The notes under the pieces were generated by a model. The model was not told the DNA's origin. It ran no database searches and saw nothing but the letters and a program-made list of their open reading frames with translations. The position numbers and the translations under genes are program-made. A stretch of 64,000 nucleotides of DNA from Adineta ricciae (lineage: Eukaryota; Rotifera; Eurotatoria; Adinetida; Adinetidae). Below are positions 23,223-36,100 of the stretch, piece by piece. Position 1 is the first letter of the stretch. Each line of letters opens with the position of its first letter. The DNA lies in the NCBI GenBank assembly GCA_905250025.1, contig CAJNOJ010000092.1, positions 248,001 to 312,000 on the forward strand, in the 5' to 3' direction.

Positions 23223-25260
23223 ATGGGACAAATTCTTAATAAGATCATCACGTCCTCCGATGATAATTTAGAAACATTCTCTCTTATTTGGCTCGATGCA
23301 TTTGTGAATAAAACAGATGATAATCAGCATACTCAAGATGAATTACGAGCTACGATTCATCAATTGAAAACATTCGAAGATTCCGAACGGTGTATGAAAC
23401 ATATCCTATCAACAGGTAACGGTGATCGAATTGTTTTGATCGTCAGCGGTTCATTAGGACGAACGATTGTTCCTCGTATTCACAATCTCGAGCAAGTTCT
23501 TTCCATCTATGTCTACTGTCAAGATCAAACTGCCAATGAACAATGGTCTAGTCGATATCCGAAAGTGATTGATCCACAAGAAAATCTCCTCAGAACATGT
23601 GCATCAAGTGTTTCTCTTCTAGGTCAAAGCTGTCGTTACCGACACGAAAGAATTGATTGTTCGAATCCAAATCGATCAAGAAAAACGCCAACAAAGTCGA
23701 ATCTATGAGCCCTTGCCTATCAGTATCTTCGACACAAAAATTGTCCATGCGAAATTAACGACTAATCTTCAAGGACATCTCGTACATAGCCAATTACTAA
23801 TCAATTGTCTTCTACAAATGCGAACTGAGACCACTGATAAGAATGAATTGATTTCGATTAGCAAGAAAATTTATCGAAAGAACCGTGCAGAATTGATGAT
23901 CATCAATGAATTCGAACAGAAATATTCATCTGATACAGCAATATCATGGTATACGAGAGATACGTTTCTGTCTCGGCTATTGAACAAAGCACTTCGAACG
24001 CAGAATATCGATGTTTTGTTTCTTTTTCAATTTTTTATCGTGGATATCCGACAGCAATTAGAAAAGCTTCGTTTATCCGTGCCCATTCGCGCTTATCGTA
24101 GTCAGTTGATGTCGAACGAAGAGTTGAAAAAACTGAAACATTCCACTGGACACTTTGTCTCCATCAATTCATTTTTTTCCGCCACCTTAGACCGAAATCG
24201 TGCTATAGCTTGCATAGAGAACACTGAGAACTTCGTACCGATCCTATTCGAAATCGATGCCGAGCCTAATCTAAGCACGGATAAGCCGTTTGCAAATATT
24301 AAGCATCAAACATTGAATCGTGATGAAGAAATTCTCTTCATGTTAGGCTCAATTTTCCAAATCATCGACATTTTCACTTATCAGCGAAGCATTTGGATAG
24401 TCAAATTGAAACTTTGTTCGGATAGTAGTCGACAGTTGGATATGATTGAAGACGAAAATCAATTACTCTCATTCGGACATGTCCTAATGACGATGGGTAA
24501 GATCGAAGAGGCGGAAATCTACTATCGACGCCTGTTAGAAGATTTCGAATCCAACAAACACGCCGATCTGGCACGTTGTTACGAAGCACTTGGCAATGTA
24601 GCTGATGAAAAATGTGATTATGACATGGCATTGCATTTCCACGACAAATCGCTGCGAATTAATCTATCTGAACCAAGCAAACGTTCGCTTGACATCGCAT
24701 CGAATTATAACAACATCGGAGAAATTCAACGGAAGAAAGGATATTTTAAAAAAGCTATTGAGAATTACGAAAAAGCATTAGATGTTTTAGGTGAATATCC
24801 ATTGGGCAAAGGTTTAGTGAAACAAGCGATATGTTTCAATAATATTGGTATTGCTTGTCAAGAACAACATGCTTACAAAGAAGCACTGAGTTATTATCGG
24901 AAAGCATACGAAATCCGCCGGAGAAACTTTCCACACGATGAAACATCTCTCGGCATGTCGTACAATAACATCGGCAATGCGTATTATCTTTTAAAACTTT
25001 ATACCGATGCGATTTATTACTATCAAGAAGCTTTACAATTGTACAAGAAAACACTTCCACCGCACCATCCAAAATACGCATCGACTTGTAATAATATCGG
25101 GGCGATTTATGATGATCAAGGCAAATATAACGAGGCATTGGGCTTCTATACTGATGCCGCGAAAATCTATCGAAATATCTATTCATCCACACATCCAAAT
25201 GTAATCAAAATCGAAGAAAATATTCAACGAGTTTTGACAAAAATTAAGCAAAAGAATTGA
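23223..25260 (+). CDS. ADP-ribosyltransferase-fold protein with C-terminal TPR array
   Basis: Two exons, 23223-23564 and 23623-25260, joined by a 58-nt phase-0 GT-AG intron; what looks like a frameshift at 23650 is this intron. 659 residues. The first ~180 are a domain I cannot name (VLIVSGSLG, IYVYCQ). The middle fits the arginine ADP-ribosyltransferase (R-S-E) fold: a VPIRAYR arginine, a SINSFFSAT serine motif, and RDEEILFMLG carrying the final acidic EXE-like motif. From ~residue 420 there are at least six kinesin-light-chain-like TPRs (YNNIGEIQRKKG, FNNIGIACQEQ, YNNIGNAYYLL, CNNIGAIYDDQ). Such ART-TPR fusions are numerous in bdelloids. Target unknown; enzymatic activity is plausible, not certain. 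No signal peptide. Confidence 0.85.
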
Positions 25261-25645
25261 TTCTCAGTTTTTTTTCCTATAAATAAATTGTGTCTAGTAA
25301 AAGTTTCAACATCTTATCGTGCATTGATGAGTTGAGCTAATCAAGGATAATGCACTGAATCATCGTTAGCTATTTGAATAGAAAGCAAACCTTGCTTGAG
25401 TATATTGGCGAAGGTTTGAAAAATAAGTTTTCGACCTTGTAGTTTATTGTTAAAATGTGTAAACATGAGTATGTTTTTACCGTATTATCAACATACGATT
25501 GGCTGTTGAATGCACTAGTACACTTGTGAAACGAGAGGTAGAAAAACATGGAAGATTATTCACAATTGATGAACTAAAAATAATGAATTTCAAGACATTT
25601 TTAACAGCAGAGAAAAGAAACATTCATGAACAATTATCTTCAGAT
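25261..25645. other. Convergent intergenic region
   Basis: Holds the AATAAA of the ART-TPR gene (near 25281). A plus-strand open stretch from about 25499 runs antisense into the NPF gene; it has no clear start or family. Confidence 0.5.
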
Positions 25646-27000
25646 TTAAAGTGTAATATCAAAACGAGCAAATTTCGATTTTCCTTTGTTGGAAGTCGTT
25701 TCTTTCTTTTCGGTGTCCGAGTGATCGCTGTTAGAATTCGATGGTCGACTTTCATTGACTATAACTTCATCGGCGAAACGAACTGTGCGTTCGTTTTCTC
25801 GACGTTGTGCTCGGATTTCGTCGGGCGATGGATAATGATATCGTCCATACGTTGCAGCAAATGGATTATCAGGACTCATGTTTAGCGACGTTTTGTCCAA
25901 TGGAAGTGATCCGTTTGCTTTCCGTGGCGAAGATTGTGAAGTTATCGTTGGTGCTGGTCGAGGTGATGGTAGTGATTGTTGCTGTGAAGGTGGAGGTAGT
26001 AGCGGTTGCTGTTGTTGACGAGGAGAACTTGGTGGTGGAACATAGGAAAGCTCATTGTGATTATAGTAATCCGCTGGTGGTCTTTGAACATGAATAGGTC
26101 GATAGGACAGTGGCGCAGGATTATTTCGCGTCCAATCAGCAATCGATGTGGTGACTGTACTGAGATTTAATTCATTTCCAATTTCACCAGCTGAATACTG
26201 ACGTATTAATGATGGTCGATAACTATAACTACTAAATGAATTCGAGTGCGCTAAACCATTCGATGAAAAGGATGAGTCGTTTATAGGTGAGAGTTCACTG
26301 AGACGTTTTTGAAAAGTCGATTGAGATGTCGTCGTTATCGTTGGTGGTGACGGTTTATAACGCTCATACGTAACTGCAAAAGGATTTTCATCCGACATAT
26401 ACAATGATTTACTGTCTGTAGAACGTGCTGATGAATTCTGTGTTGTGATTCGTTTCGATGGATCGACTTGCGTAGGATAACGGTAGTTTCCATAGACAGC
26501 GAAGAATGGATTTTCATCAGAGAGATTCAATGATTTATTTACAGCACCATCTGTTTTTCGTGGAGAAGTTATAGAAGTTATTGTACGTGTTGCACTGAAT
26601 TGTTGTTCGTAAGGACGAGCTGGATCAACAAATGGATTTTCACTGGACATCATATTTGTTTTTTCAATAGCACCGGTACTAGTTGATCCTGTACTATTCG
26701 TTCGTCTATGATTGCTGACGATAGAGAACCGTCCAGTATTTGGCGGAACATAACTAAACACGAGACGAATAAAAAATTATTTCCTTTTTTTTCTTTCTAT
26801 TGATTGACAACTAAATGAGCATATATTTACTTATTTGTTGCTGAACCGACTAATGATTGTTGGCCAGTAGTCGATCGATCGGTGTAGAGGGCAAAACGGG
26901 TTTGAGGTAACGATAGATCGAAGTTGTTTCTAGAACTCATTGGATAATCATAACCGTGATGTCGTGTTTTGAGAATGGGCGGTGGTTGGTTTGCATACAT
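25646..27000 (-). CDS. Disordered protein with four NPF repeats, EH-domain ligand candidate
   Basis: Two exons, 27000..26831 and 26753..25646, joined over a 77-nt intron; ~425 residues. Low complexity, rich in Ser, Pro, Asn, Gln and Tyr, with a poly-Gln/Pro part (RQQQQPLLPPPSQQQ). A degenerate unit recurs four times: SSENPFVDP, LSDENPFFAVYGNY, MSDENPFAVTYERY and MSPDNPFAATYGRY. Asn-Pro-Phe is the classical ligand of EH domains in endocytic adaptors; repeated NPF with a conserved trailing Tyr suggests multivalent binding. An SSPRK/SPRKT element recurs between units. A basic, Ser-rich tail ends the protein. No globular domain seen; the endocytic role is inferred from NPF alone. Confidence 0.7.
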
Positions 27001-28120
27001 GTTGTGCGAATAATGATTGTAATGTGTGGCAGATTTTACTTTTGCATTTGTTTAGTCAGGCAAACGAGATATTGAATTGAGAAGAAAACAAAACGGAGAA
27101 ATTTCATGCATGCATGAGAATGACTTGTCAATAATAATGGCAACAACATGCACACATCAGCAATTCTTCTCGTTGCTATGACTTTTCTTCTTCACAGATA
27201 AAAACAAAACGAACGAACGCCAATTGCTTTCTTGTTTTCTTACTCTTCGGTTAATCGAACAGTATGTGAATGTCATTCGAGTCAGACATTTTCTTCTTTT
27301 TCTATTTAATCAGAAAATTTTAAAATAGAAGTATAATGGATGCTAAACAGAAGGAAAAGAACAACATGATTGCTACGATTGTTTATAGTTTTGTTGATTT
27401 AAAATAAAATCTTCGACGTATTACTGTTAATAAATACTTCATCGGGTTGTTTTACTCATGCACCGATCGGGAAGAAAACACGTGTGACATGTTTCTTGTA
27501 AAAAGTACAAAATCTTCATTAACAACTTCCTCTTTTATTTGTTCTGCCTCGAAGAAATGTTCTATATAATCATAAGTTCAATAATTTTAGTTTAAGTTTA
27601 GATAAGATTGCTTTGGATGACGAATGGACGCAAAGTGCAGGACAGTCTTCCATGACATGCACCTTTTTCGTGTACCTAAAGCTAGAGTGGTAGTTGTTTT
27701 TTATCTTCTGAATGCGACTATTCAATTCGTGACATGAAGATTTAAGAAATAGAAATCTCAGCAGCGCTGCATGTACTTATACTTCACGTGTGTAGAAATT
27801 GGCTCTACATAGTGAATAATAGTACTTTATCATTGTTAATTGAATTTGTATGACTTTGCTCCGTTACATGTAGAGAAAGTTCTCACTGCTCTATTTTTGG
27901 TAATAGTTTCATTTTTCAACAATAGTATCTGTATATGAATGACATCTGGCAGGCAAACTTTCATTGGATCTACTCATTTTCAATCTAGAAATGTACGTTG
28001 CGTCCGTATCAGTAACGTACTGCTTGACATATCGACAACATCGAACGAACTAAAAACACACGATCATCGATAGTATATATAAACAGGTAAATAGAGTATA
28101 AAATATTTGTTGAAACAAAC
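27001..28120. other. Intergenic, 1.1 kb, no gene seen
   Basis: Divergent promoter region between the NPF gene and the DUF5519 gene. A TATATATAAA box-like element at about 28073-28082 lies roughly 40 nt upstream of the DUF5519 ATG. Confidence 0.5.
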
Positions 28121-28837
28121 ATGATCTTTTACGTTATTCTTTCATTATTAATTGTTGTATTGATCTCCATCAAGATACATTATAACAGATATGCACACGG
28201 TTTACGAGAACAACCCAGTTACTTCCTTTGGTTTCTCACATGTGTCGTCAATTTTCAAGGTTGGTCAAGAGAGAGTTGCTGTCTTTCTACAGCTCATTTT
28301 AAATCAAATGACCGATCGGGATATTTGAATGAGAAGGATATTCCCATGCGAAATCAATCGAGACCAAAAATGCTACGCGCTGTTCCTCATCGCCAATTAT
28401 CTCAACAGGCACCCGACGATATTATGCACCTAATGCATCAATATATCGAATCAATTTCAATTCCGCGATACGGTGGCGTAACAACTGACGATCAACTACT
28501 ATTACGTGGCAAATCTATCATTGAATACACAGGTGCTGATGGATTATTTCTACCGAACGCTGATCCAAAGTCGTTTGGTCGAGGCGAAATCGCGCATTTA
28601 CATTCGAATGATGGATCATTTCATATGCTAGTTCATCCGTTGGATGCAAAATTACTAATTGATAAACAATGGGCTGAACGATTTCCATTGGCAGGCATGA
28701 ATTTATTCAATAGAATCACTATTCCAGATACGTACATTTTGATTTACGCGCCACGTAATGAAAATGAAGTGGCAATATGGAAAACGATTTTAACTAGTGC
28801 TATTAAATATAATCGAGACAATCGATCTGCGTATTAG
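28121..28837 (+). CDS. DUF5519 (luciferase-like domain) membrane-anchored protein
   Basis: Intronless, 238 residues. Residues ~2-18 form a hydrophobic anchor or signal (FYVILSLLIVVLISI). The C-terminal ~140 residues match the DUF5519/'luciferase domain' family common in bacteria and fungi: the PHRQLSQQAP lead, GADGLFLPNADP, GEIAHLHSNDGSFHM, LLIDKQWAERFPLAG and YAPRNENEVAIW. Despite its name this family is not known to make light; its reaction is unknown to me. Patchy animal distribution and lack of introns suggest horizontal origin. Its stop overlaps the stop of the convergent gene. Confidence 0.75.
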   Translation: MIFYVILSLLIVVLISIKIHYNRYAHGLREQPSYFLWFLTCVVNFQGWSRESCCLSTAHFKSNDRSGYLNEKDIPMRNQSRPKMLRAVPHRQLSQQAPDDIMHLMHQYIESISIPRYGGVTTDDQLLLRGKSIIEYTGADGLFLPNADPKSFGRGEIAHLHSNDGSFHMLVHPLDAKLLIDKQWAERFPLAGMNLFNRITIPDTYILIYAPRNENEVAIWKTILTSAIKYNRDNRSAY

Positions 28838-29830
28838 ACAATATCATTCTTTTGTAACAAATGATTCACTTTCATAAAGTTTAATAAAGCTTGAACATAT
28901 TTTCGCGCGTACATTTTCGGTTCGAATTCATTGCGTACGACAAAGGAGAGTTCAGTCTGGATAACATTGATCTTCGACGAATAACGATTGGTGATATAAC
29001 CACCTCGATAGAATGTTTTATTCTCAGGTTTTGGATTGTTCAATGAAGGATAGGCGGTCCCCAAGCCGTTTGATTCAAGGAAAGTACCCAATGCCTTCGA
29101 GCCGAAAATACATTCACTTCGATTGTCGGGACACGAAAGTTCTATCAGACGTTCTATTGAAGTACAAGATAAATTATTCGTGTTCAACTGAACTCCTGAT
29201 AGACGCATTCCAACCATTGTGTATCTAATAGAGCAGAGGTACATGCTTTTTTAAATGATGATCCATTCGTTTTTTAACATACCTCCCTTGTGCATGTTGA
29301 TGAAGATCAATGAGCAAACCTTTTCCATTGAAATTTTTATTGATCTTCTTGACTGCTCGTTCGATATAGCCGTGATATCCATGATATGCTTTGATTGCAT
29401 TTGGATGCTGAAATGTTGCTTCTACGATTTCACGATTGAAATCGATCTTTTTACGATTCCAATTACCCACAACTACAAATGGTAAAACGTTATAGGTTTC
29501 ATACAATTCTTTGGCGAGTAGTTCAGCAAGTGGATCATAACTTGCGAAATCCTGCACGGTTGTGACAGGACAGCGAACGTCATCGGCGCATGTATCGTTG
29601 TAGTGAAATGTGCATGCGTTTGTAGAATTATGTCGGCATCCACCAGGGGTACGGTCGGGTATGCCATTTGGTATTTCACTACCGGCATGAGGTGATGAGA
29701 GAATAAGATTCAGATTTGCTAGATTAAGTGGTGTCATTTTAAATGATTTTTTGTATCCATAAGTATAAAACTTCGACAAAAACGGATCGGATACAACCGA
29801 ATTCAATAAGCAGAGCAGAAGAATCAACAT
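28834..29830 (-). CDS. Secreted N-formylglutamate amidohydrolase-family protein
   Basis: Two exons, 29830..29283 and 29224..28834, with a 58-nt intron; 312 residues. A signal peptide (MLILLLCLLNSVVS) is followed by FGase-family motifs: LSSPHAGSEIPNG (SPHAG), DFNREIVEA and LLIDLHQHAQG. In bacteria the family cleaves N-formylglutamate in histidine breakdown; some members act on other N-acyl or peptide bonds. The secretion signal and a Cys-rich insert (near CRHNSTNACTFHYNDTC) suggest a different, extracellular role here. No other histidine-degradation gene is nearby. A bacterial-type fold in an animal genome fits horizontal acquisition followed by gain of an intron and a secretion signal. Confidence 0.8.
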
Positions 29831-30138
29831 GGTGCTTTGTTTTTTCTTGCATTAAAAAGATAAAACCCAACTTCGAGCTTTATTTATACGTTATCAACAC
29901 CCCAATACCTTAATCTTCTTGCCCTTTACATAATCGATCGGTAAGACTCAAAAAGCTACCGACATCTTTGTTGGTTGAGAGAATGAAGAAACGAGAATTT
30001 CATTACTATGACAACGTAATTTACATATAAATGCAAATGTCTGCATAGAATCAACGAGAACAAGAAATTAGTTTGCACTGAACAACGGTATAAACAGAAG
30101 AAAGAAACATTTTGTACGAAATAGTATAAAGTTTCGCA
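29831..30138. other. 308-bp divergent promoter region
   Basis: Lies between the FGase-family ATG and the DNAH1 ATG. No coding signal; a TTTATTTATA stretch near 29880 could serve the minus-strand gene. Confidence 0.5.
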
Positions 30139-33100
30139 ATGCCTCAAGAGAACGGACGTCATGGAAATCGACAGAATTCTAGTCGATCCATACATTCCCG
30201 TGCTAGTACGGCTGCAAATGATGATGAAATCGATCGCAGTCGGCGAAATCGCGAGCTTCGAGAACGCGGATATTATTCCGAACTAGCAACCATTGATCCC
30301 GACACCAGATTTCAAGTAAAACAGCGGAAGTTTTCCTTTGTTGATATCGCTAAACTTTTGAAAATATAGATTTCACAACAAGCTCCAATTGCACACGATG
30401 ACGTTTTACGGGAAACGTTTCGTATGTCGAATTCAGCGCGAGGTATGCTCATTTCAAAATGTTCAATTCAATAATTTGAAAGGAATTTTGTGTAAATTAT
30501 AGCAAGTATTTTCGATTTGCAAGGAATCGATGTGGCACAAATCTTGGCCAATAGTAAAGAAGGAGAATTTACTACTGAATACAAACGCAGTGATATCTAT
30601 TTGGAAAAAACATACGAGCCAAAAGTTTTTATGCCGTTCTATACGGCACCGTATAAACTACCAAGAAAAGTCGAAATCGAACGGTAACTCTAATCGGCAG
30701 GTTATGGATGAGTAATACTGTCTCTTTGATTTTGTAGACGAAAACGTCTGTATCTATCACTGGATCTACCAAGTTTACTCGAGGAACGAAATATTGATAC
30801 AGATAAACTAATGCCAAAATATGTACCTGCTGATAAAATTGTCACATTGAATATTCCGAATGAAGTAAAATTGAAACATTGATCTCATATTTATCAATCA
30901 ATGCCACATATTTTCTTTTTTTAGGATCCAGCGCCATTCGATTCATTTTTACCATTATATTATTTTGACGATACAGATTTTGAAATTTGGACACCAGAAT
31001 CATGGCTTGCGCTAGGCCATGATCCATTTACCGGCTTAAATAAACCATTACCCGGTGTTGCTCTTTTACCGAACGTACCTGCCGATCAAATTAGTAAGCC
31101 CTCGTCTTTTCTCAGCAACTCTCAATGATGATTTACTGTAACATTTTAGCTGATATCAAAGATAGTAGTCTTCGTTTCCACTGGCATAATGTTAGTATCC
31201 ATGACTATGATGCGGAACAACAATTATGGCTTGTAACACCGGACGACCGAGAACATGATGTGTTCGATATGTATCGCTCAACAAAACGAAGTCGTAAAGA
31301 AATAGAAGCCACTGATAATGGTTCACGGTCCGGCGCTAGTTCCGCTACGAACGGTTTGTGCATCTATTTGAATTTCTCCTGCACATTAAAAGTTTTTGCA
31401 GGTCATCATCATAATTATTCACCTGATGGCACCCACGGTCGTTACTGGGTTCCTCGTATTCAATTACATTTTCTAGCCGAAGATCCACGTGTATTTGCTG
31501 ATCGTGTGGCAAAAGCCTATCATGATCGAAAACGTACGGAGGCTGAACTTCGCTCAACATTATTCATTGATTGTATGCCCACCGATGGTACCGGTAAACT
31601 TGACGACGAGCGTATCAAACGAATGATTGAATTAACTAAAACAAGTGCCATTTCGAAAACAATGTACGAATAAATCGGATGTTTTTTCAGCTGTTTCACT
31701 CTGATCTTTCTCTTTAGAAAAGACGAGTACGTTACACCAATTGTCGAAGAAGTCAATTTAGATTATGCACGGACGATGAATTCGATGATATTCGAAAATG
31801 TTACACAATCCGATCCGATTTCCTTTGCGTTTATTACTCTACCAATCAAACAACGTCGACCTGTACCTCGTTCTGGCTGTATTAGCGTTCCGGAATACTC
31901 TTTCAACGAAGTGTTCGATCAATTCAAAGTTTGTTGGCAACTTTCCTATTTACCACATTACGTTTAAATTCTTTTTTTCATTAGTTCATTTCCTTGTTAA
32001 CATCGAAATCAGCAATTGATGCGTTGAAACTCGTTCGAACCGAATGTGATTATGTAGTTAACAATTTAAGTTTATTGCAAAAGAATTTTCCGAAACATGT
32101 CAAACTCGATGAATTCGAAAGTATGCAAGTCAATCAAACATCAACTGTAAGTTTCTATCGATAATTATTTCATCGATTTTGAAAAAAAAGCACACTTCGT
32201 CTTAGACACATATGTATCTAACCGACACATGGAAAAACAATCTTCGACAAGGTATTAAAACACAATTCATCGATGTTGGACGCGGATGGTAAATGAAATC
32301 TAGATTTCTACATTTTTCTGAGAAAGAATTTGAATTGAAGGTACAATATCAACGAATCAGACTATCATATATATAAAGTATCAAAATTGAAGACGTTTAT
32401 CGAACGTGTGAAGTTCATGATGCAAGATACGCTTCGATTTCTTGTTCAAGATTCGTGTCAAAACTATGTTCGAATGATCGTCGATGCTTGTACGCCAGTT
32501 TTAGATATGAAAGAAGGCTTCAAATGGCCCAAAGATGACTTAATCACAACTCCTTATAAGTATGTATTCACATCAATATTTTTTCTCTGACTATTCGTTC
32601 CTTATTCCAGACCGCCGAAGAATCCATTATTTCATTTGGATTTAACTATTGATCAAGCTGGTCCACGTTACATAACATCGTACGAAAGTTTTCCAAACAT
32701 CATTCTTGGTGCCTTCGATCGTGCGATTTTACAAACACAAGCTATACCACAAATTGAAAAAGTAGCTGGCGAGCCTCATGCATCATGATGAATTCAATGT
32801 GAATATCTTGTTTTCTAGGATGTAATGGAGAATATCTTTTGGGGTGGTGAAATGTTACGATTAGAATCCGTTGCTTTACAAGAAAAGAAAGTGATCGAAT
32901 GGCGAGAGACATTACAGAAAGCTGTCTATGCATCGCTTGTTCCATTGAAAGCTTATGCTGATGGTAAGAATAGATCTTATTCGTGAACAAAGTTTTCACC
33001 CGTCGATCATTTAGCCTATGAATCATATGCGCCATTGATGAATCTGAACATCGATCAATATATCAAGTACGTGAAATGATCGTTGCAAAGTTGATAGGAT

Positions 33101-36100
33101 GAGAGTTTTGTTGATGGTTTTTTTTTAGAGATTTTGAGAAAACGGAAAAATCGATCGAAGAATATCGAAATGAAATTCTGATTCATATTCATGAAAAAGA
33201 TAAATTAGAGAAAAGTATTCCAACTTCGATCATTATTGGCCCTTATTTCATTTCCGCACAAAAACTGCGCGAAGCTTTGTCGAATAAACGAAAAGCGCTA
33301 GTCGAAGCTTTATTGGCAAGTCAAACACGAAAAGCACGAGCGAAAACAGAAGAAGTATGAGTTGTATTCAGCTAACGTCAATTTTCCTATGTGAATTTTA
33401 GCTCAATGATACCTTCCGTGACATTCAACGGAAGTTATACGAAAAGGCAAACAATGCAGAAGATCTATCTGAGCATCGTGAATGGATGAAATCAGTTCCC
33501 GAACAAGTTGATGATAAAAAAGTAAATTTTGTTCTCCATTGCTTCCGGTTGTATGTACATTCGATGATCTAGGATGATATTCAAAAAGTACTAGAAGAAT
33601 ATGTTGTACTTGATGAATTCATGTACAATTTAAGTAATGAAGATTTCGGATTGAAGTATGTCATGCGGATATAGAGCAAAAATTCTTCTTGCATGCTTAT
33701 TTTTGGTGCATTTTAAAGGTATGGTGTATTAGCATGGCCATGGAAAATTCGAACTATGCTTGAACAAGTTGAAGAACAGCATAAGGAAGATGAAGATCGT
33801 TTTAAGAAGCTGCAAGTTCAAGATACAGCTACACTTAACGATAAGATCGACCAACTTATAGTTCGTCTCATTATCATAGCATTATTTTTTAAACACGTTT
33901 TGTTTTATTTTTCCAAATTAGATGTCTGTTGCTGGTCTTTCGGGACATATGAGTATGGATCGCGCACATGAAGTGGCGAATGAATGTCGTAAATTGAACA
34001 AAGCACTGAAAGAATGTGTCGAAGCGTCACAAACATATAACAATCGCGAACGTCTTCTCGGTTTGCCTGTTACAAACGTAAGTAGATTCAATAATTTTGA
34101 ATACAGAAGAGTAATTTCCGTTGTTTGACTTTGCTAGTACGAAAAATTAACCCGACTTGTGAAAGATTTCGAGCCATATCGTATCCTTTGGTCGACAACT
34201 TCCGACTGGCTTCGTTCATATGACAGTTGGATGAATGATCCGATCATTTCAGTCAATGCCGAAGATATCGAAAAGAATGTTACTGAAATGTATGAAGTTC
34301 TCTGTTGAATTCTCCTGTCGAATCCACTCAACTTATCGTTCTAGGTACAAAAACACACACAAATCGATAAAAACCTTTGCGGACAATGAAGGTATGATGT
34401 GTGCAACGCTTCTTTTCGAGAATATCTCAATTATGTATAAATGTTTTCAGCGAAATTTATTCTACTCGCTAAAATTGATGACCCTGATACAATAGATATA
34501 CGAGGTTTTTCTATTTACATCGCTCTTTGTACTACGAGAACCTACCAGTGAAAAAACTCTTCCTTCTGATATTCTGTATCGCATGAATGTAAAGGATCGC
34601 ATGATTGTTGTGTACAAATAATATTGTATCCATGTGCTTTGAAGAAATTCTCGAGCGATGACGTTTAACATCGTTCTTATTTATTTACCTTAGGCATTCA
34701 GTTGGTAGCATTAACAATCAAAGGTCAGATCGAAGATTTCAAACCTTCAATTCCACTCATTCAAGCATTACGTGCACCTGGTATGCGTAATCGTCACTGG
34801 GAAGAGGTTGGTTTTTCCGATCGATATATTATTTTCATCTAAAGTTTATTTCGAACTGTTTTAGCTTTCGGAATTAGTCAAAATGGCTGTTCGACCAAAG
34901 AAAGAACTAACATTTGCCAAATGTCTCGAAATGGGCTTACAAAAGCATATCGATTTGATATCGAAAGTTGCAGAAAAAGCTGGCAAAGAATTTTCTATCG
35001 AACAACAACTCGACAAAATGGAACAAGAATGGAAACCTATTCGATTCGAAGTTTTACCCTACAAACAAACTGGTACATATATTATCAAAGCATCCGAAGA
35101 AATTTCTCAAATGCTCGATGATCATATCGTTGCTACACAATCAATGTCGTTTTCGCCATTCAAGAAAGCATTCGAAGAGCGTATTGCTCAATGGGAGAAT
35201 AAATTGAAAATTACACAAGAAGTACTTGACGAATGGCTTGCCTGTCAGCGTTCATGGCTGGTGAGTGTTATCTTCCTGTACTGATTGCTTTTCATTGCTT
35301 TTGTTTTTAGTATCTCGAGCCAATCTTTTCATCGGAAGATATCATTCGACAGTTGCCTGTAGAATCGAAACGATATCAAACAATGGAACGTATCTGGCGT
35401 AAAGTCATGAAACAGGCAAAGGAGAATCCCGAAGTAATTTCTTTATGTCCTGAAGCACGTTTACGTGATAATCTACGTGAAGCAAATAAATTACTCGAAC
35501 AAGTACAAAAAGGTTTGAGTGAATATCTCGAAACCAAACGTATGGCATTTCCACGATTCTATTTCTTGTCGGACGATGAACTTCTTCAAATTTTGTCACA
35601 AACTAAAGATCCGAAAGCTGTACAGCCACATTTACGTAAATGTTTCGAAAACATCACTAAAGTAATTCGATTTAGAACATAATCTGTTATTGTTATTTGG
35701 GTTTTGTCGCTCTCAACATAGGTTAAATTCGAAGACGATATGCGTATATCGAAAATGTATTCTGCTGAACAAGAAGAAGTCACTTTTCGCAAAGAGATCT
35801 ATCCTGTTGGTAATGTCGAAGACTGGATGTGTGAAATCGAGCGTGTCATGCGTGAAACATTACGACAAATTATCCGAGACGCTTTAGAAGACTATACATC
35901 AGTAAATAGAAGACATGAAATCTTGTCATTATGTGTTTCCATCCTATTTTAGCGACCACGTAAGCAATGGGTACAGTACTGGCCAGGTCAAATCGTTGTT
36001 GCTGGTTCGCAAACATTCTGGACTAGACAAGTCTCGGAATCCTTGGAAAAGAAAGAAATTATGAAATATCATAAACAACAATTACATGAGCTGGATGAAT

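Noticed and set aside
23650..23670. tRNA B-box-like GTTCGAATCC
   Set aside because: Lies inside a conserved coding exon, with no cloverleaf or A box around it.
23560..23710. Apparent frameshift splitting the ART-TPR gene
   Set aside because: A 58-nt GT-AG phase-0 intron (23565-23622) restores one frame (RYPK|VKAVVTD), so the gene is intact and the ATG at 23653 is not a start.
25499..25885. Plus-strand open frame (VKREVEKHGRLFTIDELK) antisense to the NPF gene
   Set aside because: No ATG, no frame-consistent upstream exon, and the second half is the shadow of the NPF coding region.
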